Part shown: in pieces, positions 16,296 through 23,829 of the stretch
Layout: every line of letters begins with the position of its first letter
Numbering within the stretch: position 1 is the first letter of the stretch
From: Armatimonadota bacterium
Lineage (GTDB): Bacteria; Armatimonadota; SYMT01; JACQGL01
Length of the DNA: 32,686 nucleotides
Reading direction: 5' to 3'
Assembly: GCA_016199525.1 (NCBI GenBank)
Contig: JACQGL010000187.1
Location: 1 to 32,686, forward strand
Notes under the pieces: model-generated
What the model saw: the letters and a program-made list of their open reading frames with translations, nothing else
Told to the model about the DNA's origin: nothing
Database searches by the model: none
Program-made: the position numbers and the translations under genes

Positions 16296-17632
16296 CAGGT
16301 GGGGGTGCGGCCACGGCGGGCGCGCGCGGCCGGGGAATAGGCGTGCAGGTTGCGATCCATCAGATCCTGTTCCGCTTCGGCCAGGTCGCGAAGAGCGCCA
16401 AAGATCATCTTACCGGCCACCGTCTGGATGACACTGCCCACGGCGACGGTTACCGTCTCGCCGATGAAACGCTTGCCATTTTCGATGACCACCATGGTGC
16501 CGTCATCCAGATAGGCGATCCCCTGGTTCGGTTCCCGCCCCTCCTTGATCACCCGCACCTCGAACTCCTCACCGGGCATCACCACGGGCTTCAAGGCGTT
16601 TGCCAGCTCGTTGACGTTGAGGACGGCCACCCCTTGCAGTTCGGAGACCTTGTTCAGATTATAGTCGTTAGTAACAATCTGGCCACCCAGTGCTTTCGCC
16701 AGCCGCACCAGGCGCGCGTCCACCAACTCGCCCGGCTGCTCAACGGCCATATGATCGAGGCTGCGTACGACGAGCGGCAGCTCTTTCTGCATCTGGTTGA
16801 GGATATCCAGCCCTCGCCGGCCGCGGGCGCGCTTGAGCTGCTCCGCAGAGTCGGCGATTTGCTGGAGCTCGTCCAGGACGAAGCCCGGCACGTAGATTGT
16901 GCCCTGGATAAAACCGGCCCGGCAGATGTCGGCGATGCGCCCGTCGATGATAACGTTGGTATCAAGAAGCTTGCTGTTCGCCATATCGGGCCCTTGATCT
17001 ACCTGGGCAGGGGCTCCGTAGGGCGGTAGGAGGCGGCGCAGCTCTGTCTTCATGCTGAGCGCCCCCTGGGTGGAGAGGTAGAGAAGGACGAACCCAGTTA
17101 CCACCACCAGGACCGAGCCGATCCACGGCTCCGGGTTCAGCTGATTGATCACCGGGGTAACCAGCGCGGTGAACACGATACCCAGCAGAGCCCCAAAGAA
17201 CAGCGCCATCTTATCGTCGGAGGGCATCTGCTCCAGGCTCTCGGTGAACACCACCAGTTGGGTGAACACGAACTTGAAGGCCATCACTCCGGCGAGCATG
17301 CCGATGACCGTGAAGCCCAGCTTGCTGAGATCGTCCAGTGGCCCCGGCAAATCTACCGGTCCGCGACCTGGAGCCCGCCCTCCTCCAGACTCTGAACCAT
17401 CGGAAGGGAGACGCTCGCCTGCCCCCTGATCGCTGCCAGGCATAGGCACAGAAGCCGATCCGTCTGTCGCAGTGGGTCTATCAAAGCGGACGAGGACGAG
17501 GCGGACATACTCCTCGCCGACTTTGTAACCGAGAAAGCCGCCAATAGTAACCAATGCGATAAGCAGTACGGCGCGCAACACGGTCACCACTCCTGCTGCT
17601 CCTGACCGGGTCTGTTTCAGATCTGTAGACAC
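16295..17632 (-). CDS. Membrane-anchored PIN/TRAM-domain protein, YacL-like
   Basis: This 445-aa protein starts at GTG after AAAAGGGG. Membrane helices lie at about 17-36, 104-130, 142-162 and 171-187, with a Gly/Ser/Pro-rich linker (about 52-98) between the first two. The PIN nuclease domain begins [16 protein letters not shown] (Asp224, Asp230) and has [10 protein letters not shown] and [11 protein letters not shown] (Asp323), giving the acidic residues expected to bind metal. A TRAM-like RNA-binding segment follows ([29 protein letters not shown], about 364-392). Bacillus YacL has the same plan and is also next to ispD and ispF. An RNase or RNA-associated membrane role is expected but has not been shown. 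The poorly conserved linker between helices 1 and 2 looks longer than I would expect for YacL. Confidence 0.92.
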   Translation of the reverse strand: MSTDLKQTRSGAAGVVTVLRAVLLIALVTIGGFLGYKVGEEYVRLVLVRFDRPTATDGSASVPMPGSDQGAGERLPSDGSESGGGRAPGRGPVDLPGPLDDLSKLGFTVIGMLAGVMAFKFVFTQLVVFTESLEQMPSDDKMALFFGALLGIVFTALVTPVINQLNPEPWIGSVLVVVTGFVLLYLSTQGALSMKTELRRLLPPYGAPAQVDQGPDMANSKLLDTNVIIDGRIADICRAGFIQGTIYVPGFVLDELQQIADSAEQLKRARGRRGLDILNQMQKELPLVVRSLDHMAVEQPGELVDARLVRLAKALGGQIVTNDYNLNKVSELQGVAVLNVNELANALKPVVMPGEEFEVRVIKEGREPNQGIAYLDDGTMVVIENGKRFIGETVTVAVGSVIQTVAGKMIFGALRDLAEAEQDLMDRNLHAYSPAARARRGRTPT

Positions 17633-17927
17633 GGGAGGGACCCCTTTTCCGCGCCTCCGGAGGGTTCATTGGCTCGTGGAGGGCTGGTCTTCGGCCTATC
17701 GGGTAGAGCCGCACGGGTCTTGCCCGCCATCGCGATCACGAGAAGAGGACCGGCGCTGCACCGCGACCGACTGACGTCTCGTCGGTACTATACTATTTAG
17801 TATTCCGAAAGACCCAGGAGGTTCCTCCAGCTGACTAACGGCAAGACACCACAGAGAGACTCGCTCGCCCGCCGAGGTGGGCAGAGGGCGCATCGGCAGG
17901 CCAGAGGCGCTCAGCCCGGGAATCTGG
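17633..17927. other. Intergenic region before the PIN/TRAM gene with AT-rich palindrome
   Basis: This 295-nt stretch holds ATACTA-TT-TAGTAT (17790-17803), a rare AT-rich palindrome that includes or abuts possible -10 boxes (TATAGT on the minus strand), and GGAGG-TT-CCTCC (17818-17829), a short stem that could end the nuo transcript. No gene is seen. The region should carry the promoter of the PIN/TRAM-ispDF unit. Confidence 0.4.
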
Positions 17928-19100
17928 CTACCGATCAACCTCGCCCAGGACGATGTCGATGCTCCCCAGGATGGCCACCGTATCGGCCACCTTCCAGCCC
18001 CTTACCATATGCGGGAGCGCCTGGAGGTGGATGAATGAGGGCGGGCGGATCTTGAACCGGTAAGGGTTAGCCGTGCCATCACTCACCAGGAAGCCTCCCA
18101 GAGCGCCGCGCGGGCTCTCGATCCACGTAAAGGCCTCACCTTTCGGAGGCCGGATCGTTTTCGGGGTTTTCCCTACGATCTCCCCTTCGGGCAGCTGGTC
18201 AAGCGCCTGACGCACGATGCGGACGCTCTGCCGAATCTCTTCCACCCGCACCAGATAACGACCCAGGCAATCGCACTTGTCCGAAGTGGGGATATCGAAT
18301 TCGAACCGGTCATAAACAGAATACGGATTTGCCTGCCGGATATCCAGCGGAATTCCGGAACCGCGGAGGATGGGACCGGTGCACCCGTAATCGACGGCAA
18401 CCTCAGGCTCCAGGATGCCCACCCCCTGTGTTCGGAGCAGAAAGATCTCGTTTCCGGTGAGCAGGATGTCGTTCTCGCCCGTAGTGCGCAACACGTCGTC
18501 CAGCACGCTGCGGCACCGCTCCACCCAGCCGGGGGGAAGGTCGTAGCCCACCCCTCCAATCCGCATGTAAGAGTAGGTCAAGCGCGCGCCGCAGAGCATC
18601 TCGAACAGGTCGAGAATCTTCTCCCGCTCGCGGAAGCAGTAGAGGAAGACCGTCATTGCGCCCACATCGAGGCCGAACGCGCCCCACCACAGCAGGTGGC
18701 TGGCAATCCGGTTCAACTCCAGGACGATCACGCGCAGGTAATCTGCCCGTGCAGGAATCTCCAGGCCCATCATCTTCTCAACGCACTGGCACCAGATCTG
18801 GTTGTTGCCCATCGCGTTGAGATAATCCCAGCGGTCGGTCTGCGTGATGTACTGGGGGTAGGTGTGGCGCTCCGCCAGCTTCTCGGAGGCGCGGTGCAGG
18901 TAGCCAATGTGCGGCACCACGTCCTTAACGATCTCACCGTCCAGGGTCAGCATCAGGCGCAACACCCCGTGCGTGGAGGGGTGCTGCGGACCCATGTTGA
19001 TCCGGACGTCTTCCGTCCGCAGGGTGGTGGGCTCGCTCTCTTCGTCCAGTGCCGTTTGGAGGTGGGGCGGTAGCGGTTCGTGCTCGAGCTTGATGGACAT
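17928..19100 (-). CDS. nuoD: NADH-quinone oxidoreductase subunit D
   Basis: NuoD is the 49-kDa-type peripheral subunit that shapes the quinone site of Complex I. This 390-aa protein has the family hallmarks: INMGPQHPSTHGVLR, the loop that reaches the quinone head group; HIGYLHRASEKLAE; a central helix region FLYCFREREKILDLFEML; and the C-terminal ILGSIDIVLGEVDR. The length is normal for a stand-alone NuoD. An N-terminal extension of about 30 residues rich in Glu/Pro precedes the conserved start. It is last in the nuoABCD set, 98 nt after nuoC. No nuoE or nuoF follows; the next gene downstream is the PIN/TRAM protein. Confidence 0.97.
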   Translation of the reverse strand: MSIKLEHEPLPPHLQTALDEESEPTTLRTEDVRINMGPQHPSTHGVLRLMLTLDGEIVKDVVPHIGYLHRASEKLAERHTYPQYITQTDRWDYLNAMGNNQIWCQCVEKMMGLEIPARADYLRVIVLELNRIASHLLWWGAFGLDVGAMTVFLYCFREREKILDLFEMLCGARLTYSYMRIGGVGYDLPPGWVERCRSVLDDVLRTTGENDILLTGNEIFLLRTQGVGILEPEVAVDYGCTGPILRGSGIPLDIRQANPYSVYDRFEFDIPTSDKCDCLGRYLVRVEEIRQSVRIVRQALDQLPEGEIVGKTPKTIRPPKGEAFTWIESPRGALGGFLVSDGTANPYRFKIRPPSFIHLQALPHMVRGWKVADTVAILGSIDIVLGEVDR

Positions 19101-19198
19101 CGGATGCTCCGCGTTATCTGGCGGCCAGCCGTCAGCCTGCAGCCTTCAGCGTTCGGTCATCCATCTTGCCCTGGCTGCCAATTGCTGTACGCTTGCCT

Positions 19199-19660
19199 TC
19201 AGTCGATGGCGGTGTAGTCCTTCCGCAACGGGTGGCCCTCCCAGTCGTCCGGCAGGAGGATGCGTCGCAGGTCGGGATGGCCTTCGAAGAAGATCCCCAT
19301 CAGATCGAACGCCTCCCGCTCGTGCCAATCCATCCCCCTCCAGACGGCGGTGGCCGACGCGACGTGAGGATCGTCGCGCGGCAGGCTCGTTTTGACGGCC
19401 AGGAACTCCCGCGTGGCCGTATTATAGGCGTGCCACACCACTTCCATCTGGTTGAGGCGATCCACGGCGCTGCACAGAACGGGCAGGTTGAATCCCAGCT
19501 CTTCTTTGGCGAACCGGCACACGGGAAGCACCTGGGCCGCATCCACGGTAAACGTGGGCGTATCCACGGCCAGGACGGAAGCGGTGACCGCATCCGGGAA
19601 GGCGGACCGGATGCGGTCTTCATAAGGGAGGCTCTGCGGGGCAGCAGACGTTTCACTCAT
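19199..19660 (-). CDS. nuoC: NADH-quinone oxidoreductase subunit C
   Basis: This 153-aa protein is a stand-alone NuoC, not fused to NuoD. The C-terminal family signature is complete: [37 protein letters not shown], split here as [11 protein letters not shown] and [14 protein letters not shown]. NuoC is a peripheral arm subunit that packs against NuoD and NuoB. The ATG overlaps the nuoB stop by 4 nt (ATGA), so translation is coupled. The 98-nt gap before nuoD contains repeated GGCTG words but no clear terminator. Confidence 0.96.
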   Translation of the reverse strand: MSETSAAPQSLPYEDRIRSAFPDAVTASVLAVDTPTFTVDAAQVLPVCRFAKEELGFNLPVLCSAVDRLNQMEVVWHAYNTATREFLAVKTSLPRDDPHVASATAVWRGMDWHEREAFDLMGIFFEGHPDLRRILLPDDWEGHPLRKDYTAID

Positions 19661-20250
19661 ACTGTCTGACCTTCCGCCACCTGTGGGGCCAGCTGCGGCT
19701 CGCGCGCTGGCGCCAGGCCTCTAGAAAGGTGGCGTTCCTGCATAATCTTCTGCTGCAATTGGAGGAACCCATAAATCAGGGCCTCCGGCCGGGGCGGGCA
19801 GCCCGGGACGTAGACATCCACGGGGATAATCTTATCCACGCCTTTGACCACGCTGTAGGCGTCCCCGTAGATGCCGCCAGAATTGGCGCAGCTGCCCATA
19901 GAGATCACCCATTTGGGCTCGGGCATCTGCTCGTAGAGCACCTTGATGCGCTCGCCCATCTTCTTGGTGACGGTGCCCGCCACAATCATCACGTCTGCCT
20001 GCCGGGGGGTGGCGCGGAATACGCCCGCACCCAGGCGGTCCAGATCAAACCGGGCGGCGCCTGTAGCCATCATCTCGATGGCACAGCAGGCCAGGCCAAA
20101 GGTCATCGGCCACAGCGAGCTGGCACGCGCCCAGTTAAACAGACGATCCACCCAGCCGAGCGTGTAGTTGAGCGGGCCGCCCCCGCCCGCGGCGGCGAAC
20201 CGGTGGCTCTCTTTGATTGCGTTGAAGAAGCGTGTCGGCAGGTCGAACAT
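19657..20250 (-). CDS. nuoB: NADH-quinone oxidoreductase subunit B
   Basis: NuoB carries the terminal iron-sulfur cluster N2, which passes electrons to quinone. The 197-aa sequence has the unusual adjacent cysteine pair in [10 protein letters not shown], a third ligand in [10 protein letters not shown] and the fourth in [14 protein letters not shown]. The N-terminal 30-40 residues before [16 protein letters not shown] are an extension, and a basic/polar C-terminal tail ([16 protein letters not shown]) exceeds the core family by about 20 residues. It lies 54 nt after nuoA and overlaps nuoC. Confidence 0.97.
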   Translation of the reverse strand: MFDLPTRFFNAIKESHRFAAAGGGGPLNYTLGWVDRLFNWARASSLWPMTFGLACCAIEMMATGAARFDLDRLGAGVFRATPRQADVMIVAGTVTKKMGERIKVLYEQMPEPKWVISMGSCANSGGIYGDAYSVVKGVDKIIPVDVYVPGCPPRPEALIYGFLQLQQKIMQERHLSRGLAPAREPQLAPQVAEGQTV

Positions 20251-20304
20251 CAGCGCTGCTCTCTTCTCCCCGGCGCGCTGGCCGTCTCTGCACGGCCGGA
20301 GCGC

Positions 20305-20694
20305 TCAGACCCACTTCAGCACGCCCTTTCGCCAGGCGTAGACCAAACCCAGGACTAATATGCCCAGGAATACGAGCATCTCCACGAACATGAACGGGCC
20401 GATCCCGAGATCGGCGAAGTTCCGGAGTCGCACCGCCCAGGGATAGATGAAAATCGTCTCAATATCGAACACCACGAATACCAGCGCAAAGATGTAGTAG
20501 CGCACGTTGAACTGCGACCACGCCTGGCCAATGGGCCGCTCCCCGCACTCGTAGGTGGTGAGCTTCTCGGGTTTGGGCCGGTGCGGCTGAATCAGCCTGC
20601 TGAGCCCTAGCGCCACTACCACGAACAGGATGGCGAGGATAGCAAACCAGGCGATGGCCTGGAAATCGGTTACTCCTGGAGGTCCCTCAGGCAT
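20305..20694 (-). CDS. nuoA: NADH-quinone oxidoreductase subunit A
   Basis: NuoA is a small membrane subunit of Complex I with three helices. Starting at the ATG at 20694, which follows AGGGAG, gives 129 aa; the ORF-track start 13 codons earlier has no ribosome site and would begin inside the putative leader. TYECGERPIGQAWSQFNVRYY holds the conserved loop cysteine and Glu. The helices are AIAWFAILAILFVVVALGLS, YIFALVFVVFDIETIFIYPW and FVEMLVFLGILVLGLVYAW. It is first in the nuoABCD unit. Confidence 0.97.
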   Translation of the reverse strand: MPEGPPGVTDFQAIAWFAILAILFVVVALGLSRLIQPHRPKPEKLTTYECGERPIGQAWSQFNVRYYIFALVFVVFDIETIFIYPWAVRLRNFADLGIGPFMFVEMLVFLGILVLGLVYAWRKGVLKWV

Positions 20695-20723
20695 GCAGTA
20701 TTCTCCCTGAAAATCGCCACCAG

Positions 20724-20732
20724 ATTGTATCA
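20724..20732 (-). promoter_or_regulatory. Extended -10 promoter of nuoA
   Basis: Read on the minus strand, TGATACAAT fits the extended -10 pattern TGnTATAAT with one change. It lies about 30 nt before the nuoA ATG, giving a leader of about 22 nt. No strong -35 is visible, which is tolerated for extended -10 promoters. Confidence 0.45.
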
Positions 20733-20821
20733 CGCGCGCGGGGGGCGCTGCTGCGAACGCCCGCGCCGATACGACCCGCAGGCGGCGGATAACCCCACAC
20801 CGGAGGCATTCGCTGTGCCCA

Positions 20822-21226
20822 TCAGCGCACCACCAGAACGGAGCACGAGGCCTCGTCGATCACGCGCTTGGCGACGCTCCCCAGCAGCAGCTGCGCCAGG
20901 CCGCCGCGCCCCCGATGGCCTACAACCAGCAGGTCCGCGCCTTGCTCCGCCGCCTGCTGAACGATCACATCCGCCGGATCGCCGTATTCCACGCGGGCAG
21001 TAGGGTCGATCCCCGCTGCCAGGAGGCGCTCCTCCGCTTCACGAGCCCGCGCTTCGTAGACTTCAGGGTGCTCGCGAGGTTGGACGGCCCCGAAGTCGCT
21101 GCCGAGCAGTTCCCCAACGACGAGCACCTCCACCTGGCTGCCGAGCGCGCGCGCCAGTTCCGCGGCCCGATCCGCCGCGTGCCGGGCGGGCTCGGACCCA
21201 TCGTAAGCCAGCAGGATCTTGCGCAT
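20822..21226 (-). CDS. UspA-family universal stress protein
   Basis: This 134-aa single-domain protein starts MRKILLAYDGSEPARHAADRAAELA, the usual Usp opening with the Asp that contacts adenine. The ATP-binding motif G-2x-G-9x-G-S is present as GHRGRGGLAQLLLGSVAKRV, followed by the final strand CSVLVVR. It is therefore likely an ATP-binding, dimeric cytoplasmic Usp protein. The client process is unknown. It lies upstream of nuoA on the same strand, but nuoA has its own promoter candidate in the 127-nt gap. Confidence 0.93.
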   Translation of the reverse strand: MRKILLAYDGSEPARHAADRAAELARALGSQVEVLVVGELLGSDFGAVQPREHPEVYEARAREAEERLLAAGIDPTARVEYGDPADVIVQQAAEQGADLLVVGHRGRGGLAQLLLGSVAKRVIDEASCSVLVVR

Positions 21227-21811
21227 TGGCTTTCCCTGAACGCCGGTCTCATAGATCTACGAGGAGGCGGCTGGCATTGGGCTCTGCCAGCACGCGGAGG
21301 CTACGGAAGCCGAGCGAATCGCCGGAACCACATCCGCCCGGCCGGAAATAGCCGTATCCAATCCGCACAAACCCGAGCGACCCCCGTAGCCATCGGCCGG
21401 CGCTGATCTGAAACCATCACACCCACCCCCAGCATACCCGCCCGGGCGGCCAGCGAGACTGTAGCCGCCCCGGCGGCCCTATCCAGCGCTTGGGCCGTAG
21501 AGACGCGTGTCGGTAGGCTGAACGACTGCCCCGAGAACAGAGCTGAATGGACCCGTGCCGTGCCCGATGCGTGGGCAGGCATCCATAGGGCGGCAATCGG
21601 ACCTCCCACGGCGACGGAGAGCGCCAGAGAGTCGGCGATGCCAGAGCGAGGGCGGGGTGAGTGACGTTCCTTCCGGAGAGAGGTTCCCGGAAGAGCGGGC
21701 GAGGGGTAGGTCAGGAACACAAATAATCCCTGTTCGCTCTCGAATTCAGGCCTGGCGGCGTTCGAGAGCGGCACGTGCTGGCAAGATGGATTGGAGAGCA
21801 ACGAAGCGGGT
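21227..21811. other. 585-nt gap between infC and uspA, no convincing gene
   Basis: A 166-aa minus-strand ORF covers most of this stretch (21301-21801), but it has no ribosome site, no family match that I can see and a composition typical of shadows. The usual infC followers rpmI and rplT are absent. A stem-loop at 21735-21770 follows infC. Nothing else identifiable is seen; it may contain decayed sequence. Confidence 0.5.
21735..21770 (-). terminator. Candidate terminator after infC
   Basis: CGCTCTCGAA and TTCGAGAGCG are perfect 10-bp arms with a 16-nt loop, 42 nt beyond the infC stop. On the minus strand the stem is followed by CAGGGATTATTTGTGTTCC, moderately T-rich. The long loop makes it less than ideal. 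Confidence 0.4.
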
Positions 21812-22360
21812 TTACTTAGGCGCCAGCATCATAGTCATCCGGCGCCCCTCGATGAACGGCTCCCGTTCCACAACTGCTAGTTCGCGAGTGCTCTCTGCCA
21901 AACGGTCCAACTGCTTGCGGGCAACCTCGGGGTGACTCGCCTCACGGCCCCTGAAGATCAGGGTTACCTGGACCTTATGCCCCATCTGCAAGAAGCGCAG
22001 CGCGTCCGCCAGCTTATGCTGGAAATCGTGGACGTCCGTGCCGGCGCGCAGACGAATACCCTTCACGTCCTGGCTGCGCCGGACTTCGCGGGCCTTGCCG
22101 CGCGTCTCGCGCTGCTTCTTGGCTTCTTCGTACTTGAACTTCCCATAGTCCAGGATACGGCAGACAGGCGGCTGCGCGTTAGGCGCTACCTCTACCAGAT
22201 CAAACCCCTGCTCTTGCGCGAGGCGAAAAGCCTCGCGGGTGGGCATCACTCCCAACTGGTTGCCATTCGGATCGATCACGCGCACCTCAGGCACGCGGAT
22301 TCGCTGGTTCACACGCGGACCAAGGTCGCGGAAGCTGCGACGATCGGTATCTCGGTTAAT
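21812..22360 (-). CDS. infC: Translation initiation factor IF-3, ATT start codon
   Basis: The ORF track starts at a GTG (MNQRIRVPEVRVIDPNG), but in frame and 16 codons upstream lies ATT AAC CGA at 22360, preceded by AAAGGAGG with 9-nt spacing. This gives 182 aa. IF3 genes classically use ATT, which IF3 itself discriminates against, so this start implies autoregulation. The protein has both domains: N-terminal RLAQEQGFDLVEVAPNAQPPVCRILDYGKFKYE, a linker (EAKKQRETRGKAREVRRSQ) and C-terminal KGIRLRAGTDVHDFQHKLADALRFL and VTLIFRGREASHPE. It keeps the 30S decoding role of the family. rpmI and rplT do not follow. Confidence 0.95.
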   Translation of the reverse strand: MNRDTDRRSFRDLGPRVNQRIRVPEVRVIDPNGNQLGVMPTREAFRLAQEQGFDLVEVAPNAQPPVCRILDYGKFKYEEAKKQRETRGKAREVRRSQDVKGIRLRAGTDVHDFQHKLADALRFLQMGHKVQVTLIFRGREASHPEVARKQLDRLAESTRELAVVEREPFIEGRRMTMMLAPK

Positions 22361-22376
22361 GGCGGTTCTCCTCCTT
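22352..22376 (-). promoter_or_regulatory. Ribosome-binding site and ATT start of infC
   Basis: On the minus strand AAAGGAGGAGAACCGCC directly precedes ATTAAC. This long anti-anti-SD match identifies the ATT as the start, since the downstream GTG has no such site. Confidence 0.8.
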
Positions 22377-22436
22377 TATATCAGTCACGCAGCGAATTCC
22401 CGATACCGGACTCTCATTCCCCGGTTCGGACGCGAG

Positions 22437-22466
22437 AGTATACCGGTCCGATAGGCTGGCTGTCAA
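22437..22466 (-). promoter_or_regulatory. Near-consensus sigma-70-type promoter of infC with inverted repeat over the -35
   Basis: TTGACA (22461-22466) and TATACT (22437-22442) are separated by 18 nt on the minus strand. Transcription should begin near 22430, giving a leader of about 70 nt. GGCTGTC-AAC-GACAGCC (22458-22474), a perfect 7-bp inverted repeat, overlaps the -35 box and could be an operator. Confidence 0.75.
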
Positions 22467-22474
22467 CGACAGCC

Positions 22475-22922
22475 GGTCGCTCCGTGAGCAACAGTTATGG
22501 TACATTCCGACGTTGGCCCGGCGATTCCTCGCCGATCTGTTCATCGCCCGCGGCTACATTTGCCGACGCAGGTAACGAGATCAGCAAAGGTAGCATTCCG
22601 GCAGGGCGCGGGGCCGTGCCGGGCAGAAACGCCGGCTGCATCGCGGGGCGTGGGCGCCGCGCCGTTACGAAGTAGCAAGCCCGGCGGGAGATTGCCGGGC
22701 GATTGATCCGTTCCCCGTTCCGTGGGCTTGCGGTTCCTGCTCCTACCAGTGATGCGTACCGGCAGGTGATAGGAGAAAACAAATACTGTATGATATACCG
22801 CGATGCCGAGTAAGGCCTGGAGAGGAATCGTGCCCCGGCCGGCGAACTGAAGGGTGATCAGGCAGTCAGAGGCCTGCGGAGGCCACCCGCGTCTGCGGGT
22901 CCGACGTCCCTGGAAGCGGCCA
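22475..22922. other. Intergenic region upstream of the FHA gene
   Basis: This 448-nt stretch lies between the divergent infC and FHA genes. Open frames within it are shadows or extensions without protein features. A TATGATATACC segment (22789-22799) is the best plus-strand -10 candidate for the FHA-kinase-VWA unit; no matching -35 is seen. Confidence 0.4.
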
Positions 22923-23690
22923 ATGTGGCACCATTCTCCTGCCAACCCGTGGCCGGGGTCACCCAACCCGGCGCCATCCGATTCCCCGGACCAGCGGCGC
23001 GAACAGGACCAGGACTCTAGCTGGCCGCAAGCGGCAGACGCAGGCGTGGAGGGGCCACCTGCCGAGAGCGAGGGTCCCGCGGCGGAGCCACACGATGCCT
23101 GGCCCGCCGCCCCGGGAACGGACCAGGATGCCGCCGCCGCGTGGGGAGTGGCCCCACAGCCGCCCGCCGTTCCAGGCGGGCTCACGCCATCGCCGACTGC
23201 GGCCCCTGTCGCCAGTTTTTTCGACCCGATTGCGCCGCCCCCGAAGGCAGCCGATCCACCCCAGCCGCCGGGTGCGGCCGGGGTGGTCGCTGAAGCGGGC
23301 GCTCCCTGCCCCGGCGGCTGGGACCTGGGTTTCGACGCTCCCCCGGCGTCGCCCGCTCCTGCCGCGCCTGCGCCGCAGTGGGTGCTGGACGTCTCGGTCG
23401 GGTCGCGCCATTCCCAGTACACCCTTGCGGAGGGGACAATTCTGGTGGGACGGCCGGATCCGAAGCGAGGCGTCCAGCCGCAGATTGATCTTCGACCGGA
23501 CGACACTGTTTCCCGTCGCCACGCGCAAATTGTAGGCCGCGGCGGGCGTTATTACGTAGTGGACCTCGGAAGCACGAACGGCTCCTTCGTCAACCAGCAG
23601 GCCATATCGCCGCACGTGGAAGTGGAGATTCGCCCGGGGGACGAGATCACTCTGGGCGAACTGGCTCGTATTCGCGTTCGCCTGGCGTAA
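22923..23690 (+). CDS. FHA-domain protein with long disordered N-terminus
   Basis: FHA domains read phosphothreonine. Starting at the ATG at 22923 (GGAAG upstream) gives 255 aa; an upstream GTG at 22854 would add 23 mostly basic residues. Residues about 1-140 are Pro/Ala/Asp/Glu-rich and probably disordered. The FHA domain occupies the C-terminal 110 residues: VLDVSVG, ILVGRPDPKRG (Gly176-Arg177), DDTVSRRHAQI (Ser197, His200) and VDLGSTNGSFVN (Asn219), so all the phosphate-binding residues are kept. It is followed on the same strand by a Ser/Thr kinase and a VWA protein. The kinase is the likely source of its phosphothreonine ligand. That link is inferred from context. Confidence 0.9.
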   Translation: MWHHSPANPWPGSPNPAPSDSPDQRREQDQDSSWPQAADAGVEGPPAESEGPAAEPHDAWPAAPGTDQDAAAAWGVAPQPPAVPGGLTPSPTAAPVASFFDPIAPPPKAADPPQPPGAAGVVAEAGAPCPGGWDLGFDAPPASPAPAAPAPQWVLDVSVGSRHSQYTLAEGTILVGRPDPKRGVQPQIDLRPDDTVSRRHAQIVGRGGRYYVVDLGSTNGSFVNQQAISPHVEVEIRPGDEITLGELARIRVRLA

Positions 23691-23706
23691 GTATCCCGGC
23701 CGCACG

Positions 23707-23764
23707 ATTGTTACCCTGCGTCTTACCTCTCTTACCCCGGAACCCCAGCCATTCGAGTAACAAT
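23707..23764. repeat. 8-bp inverted repeat between FHA and kinase genes
   Basis: ATTGTTAC (23707-23714) and GTAACAAT (23757-23764) are perfect inverted arms 42 nt apart, with three TTACC words between them. CTATACGG follows directly. This may be an operator pair or a folded leader for a kinase-gene promoter. Confidence 0.4.
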
Positions 23765-23829
23765 AAGCTATACGGCCCGCACGGGAAGCAAGCGGCAGAG
23801 ATGGTGCGGGTTCATTTGGATCAGGTTCT

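Noticed and set aside
19101-19198. Short GGCTG-rich repeats between nuoC and nuoD
   Set aside because: Words such as GGCTGAAGGCTGCAGGCTG are too short and irregular to call a repeat element.
21301-21801. 166-aa minus-strand ORF between infC and uspA
   Set aside because: No ribosome site, no recognisable domain, and composition like other shadow frames. Kept only as an unexplained gap.
22784-22800. LexA-like box TACTGTATGATATACC upstream of the FHA gene
   Set aside because: The left half resembles the E. coli SOS box, but the right half lacks ACAGTA and symmetry.
22541-23506. 321-aa minus-strand ORF opposite the FHA gene
   Set aside because: It is the antisense shadow of the Pro/Ala-rich FHA coding sequence; the translation is Gly/Ala/Pro-rich with no features.
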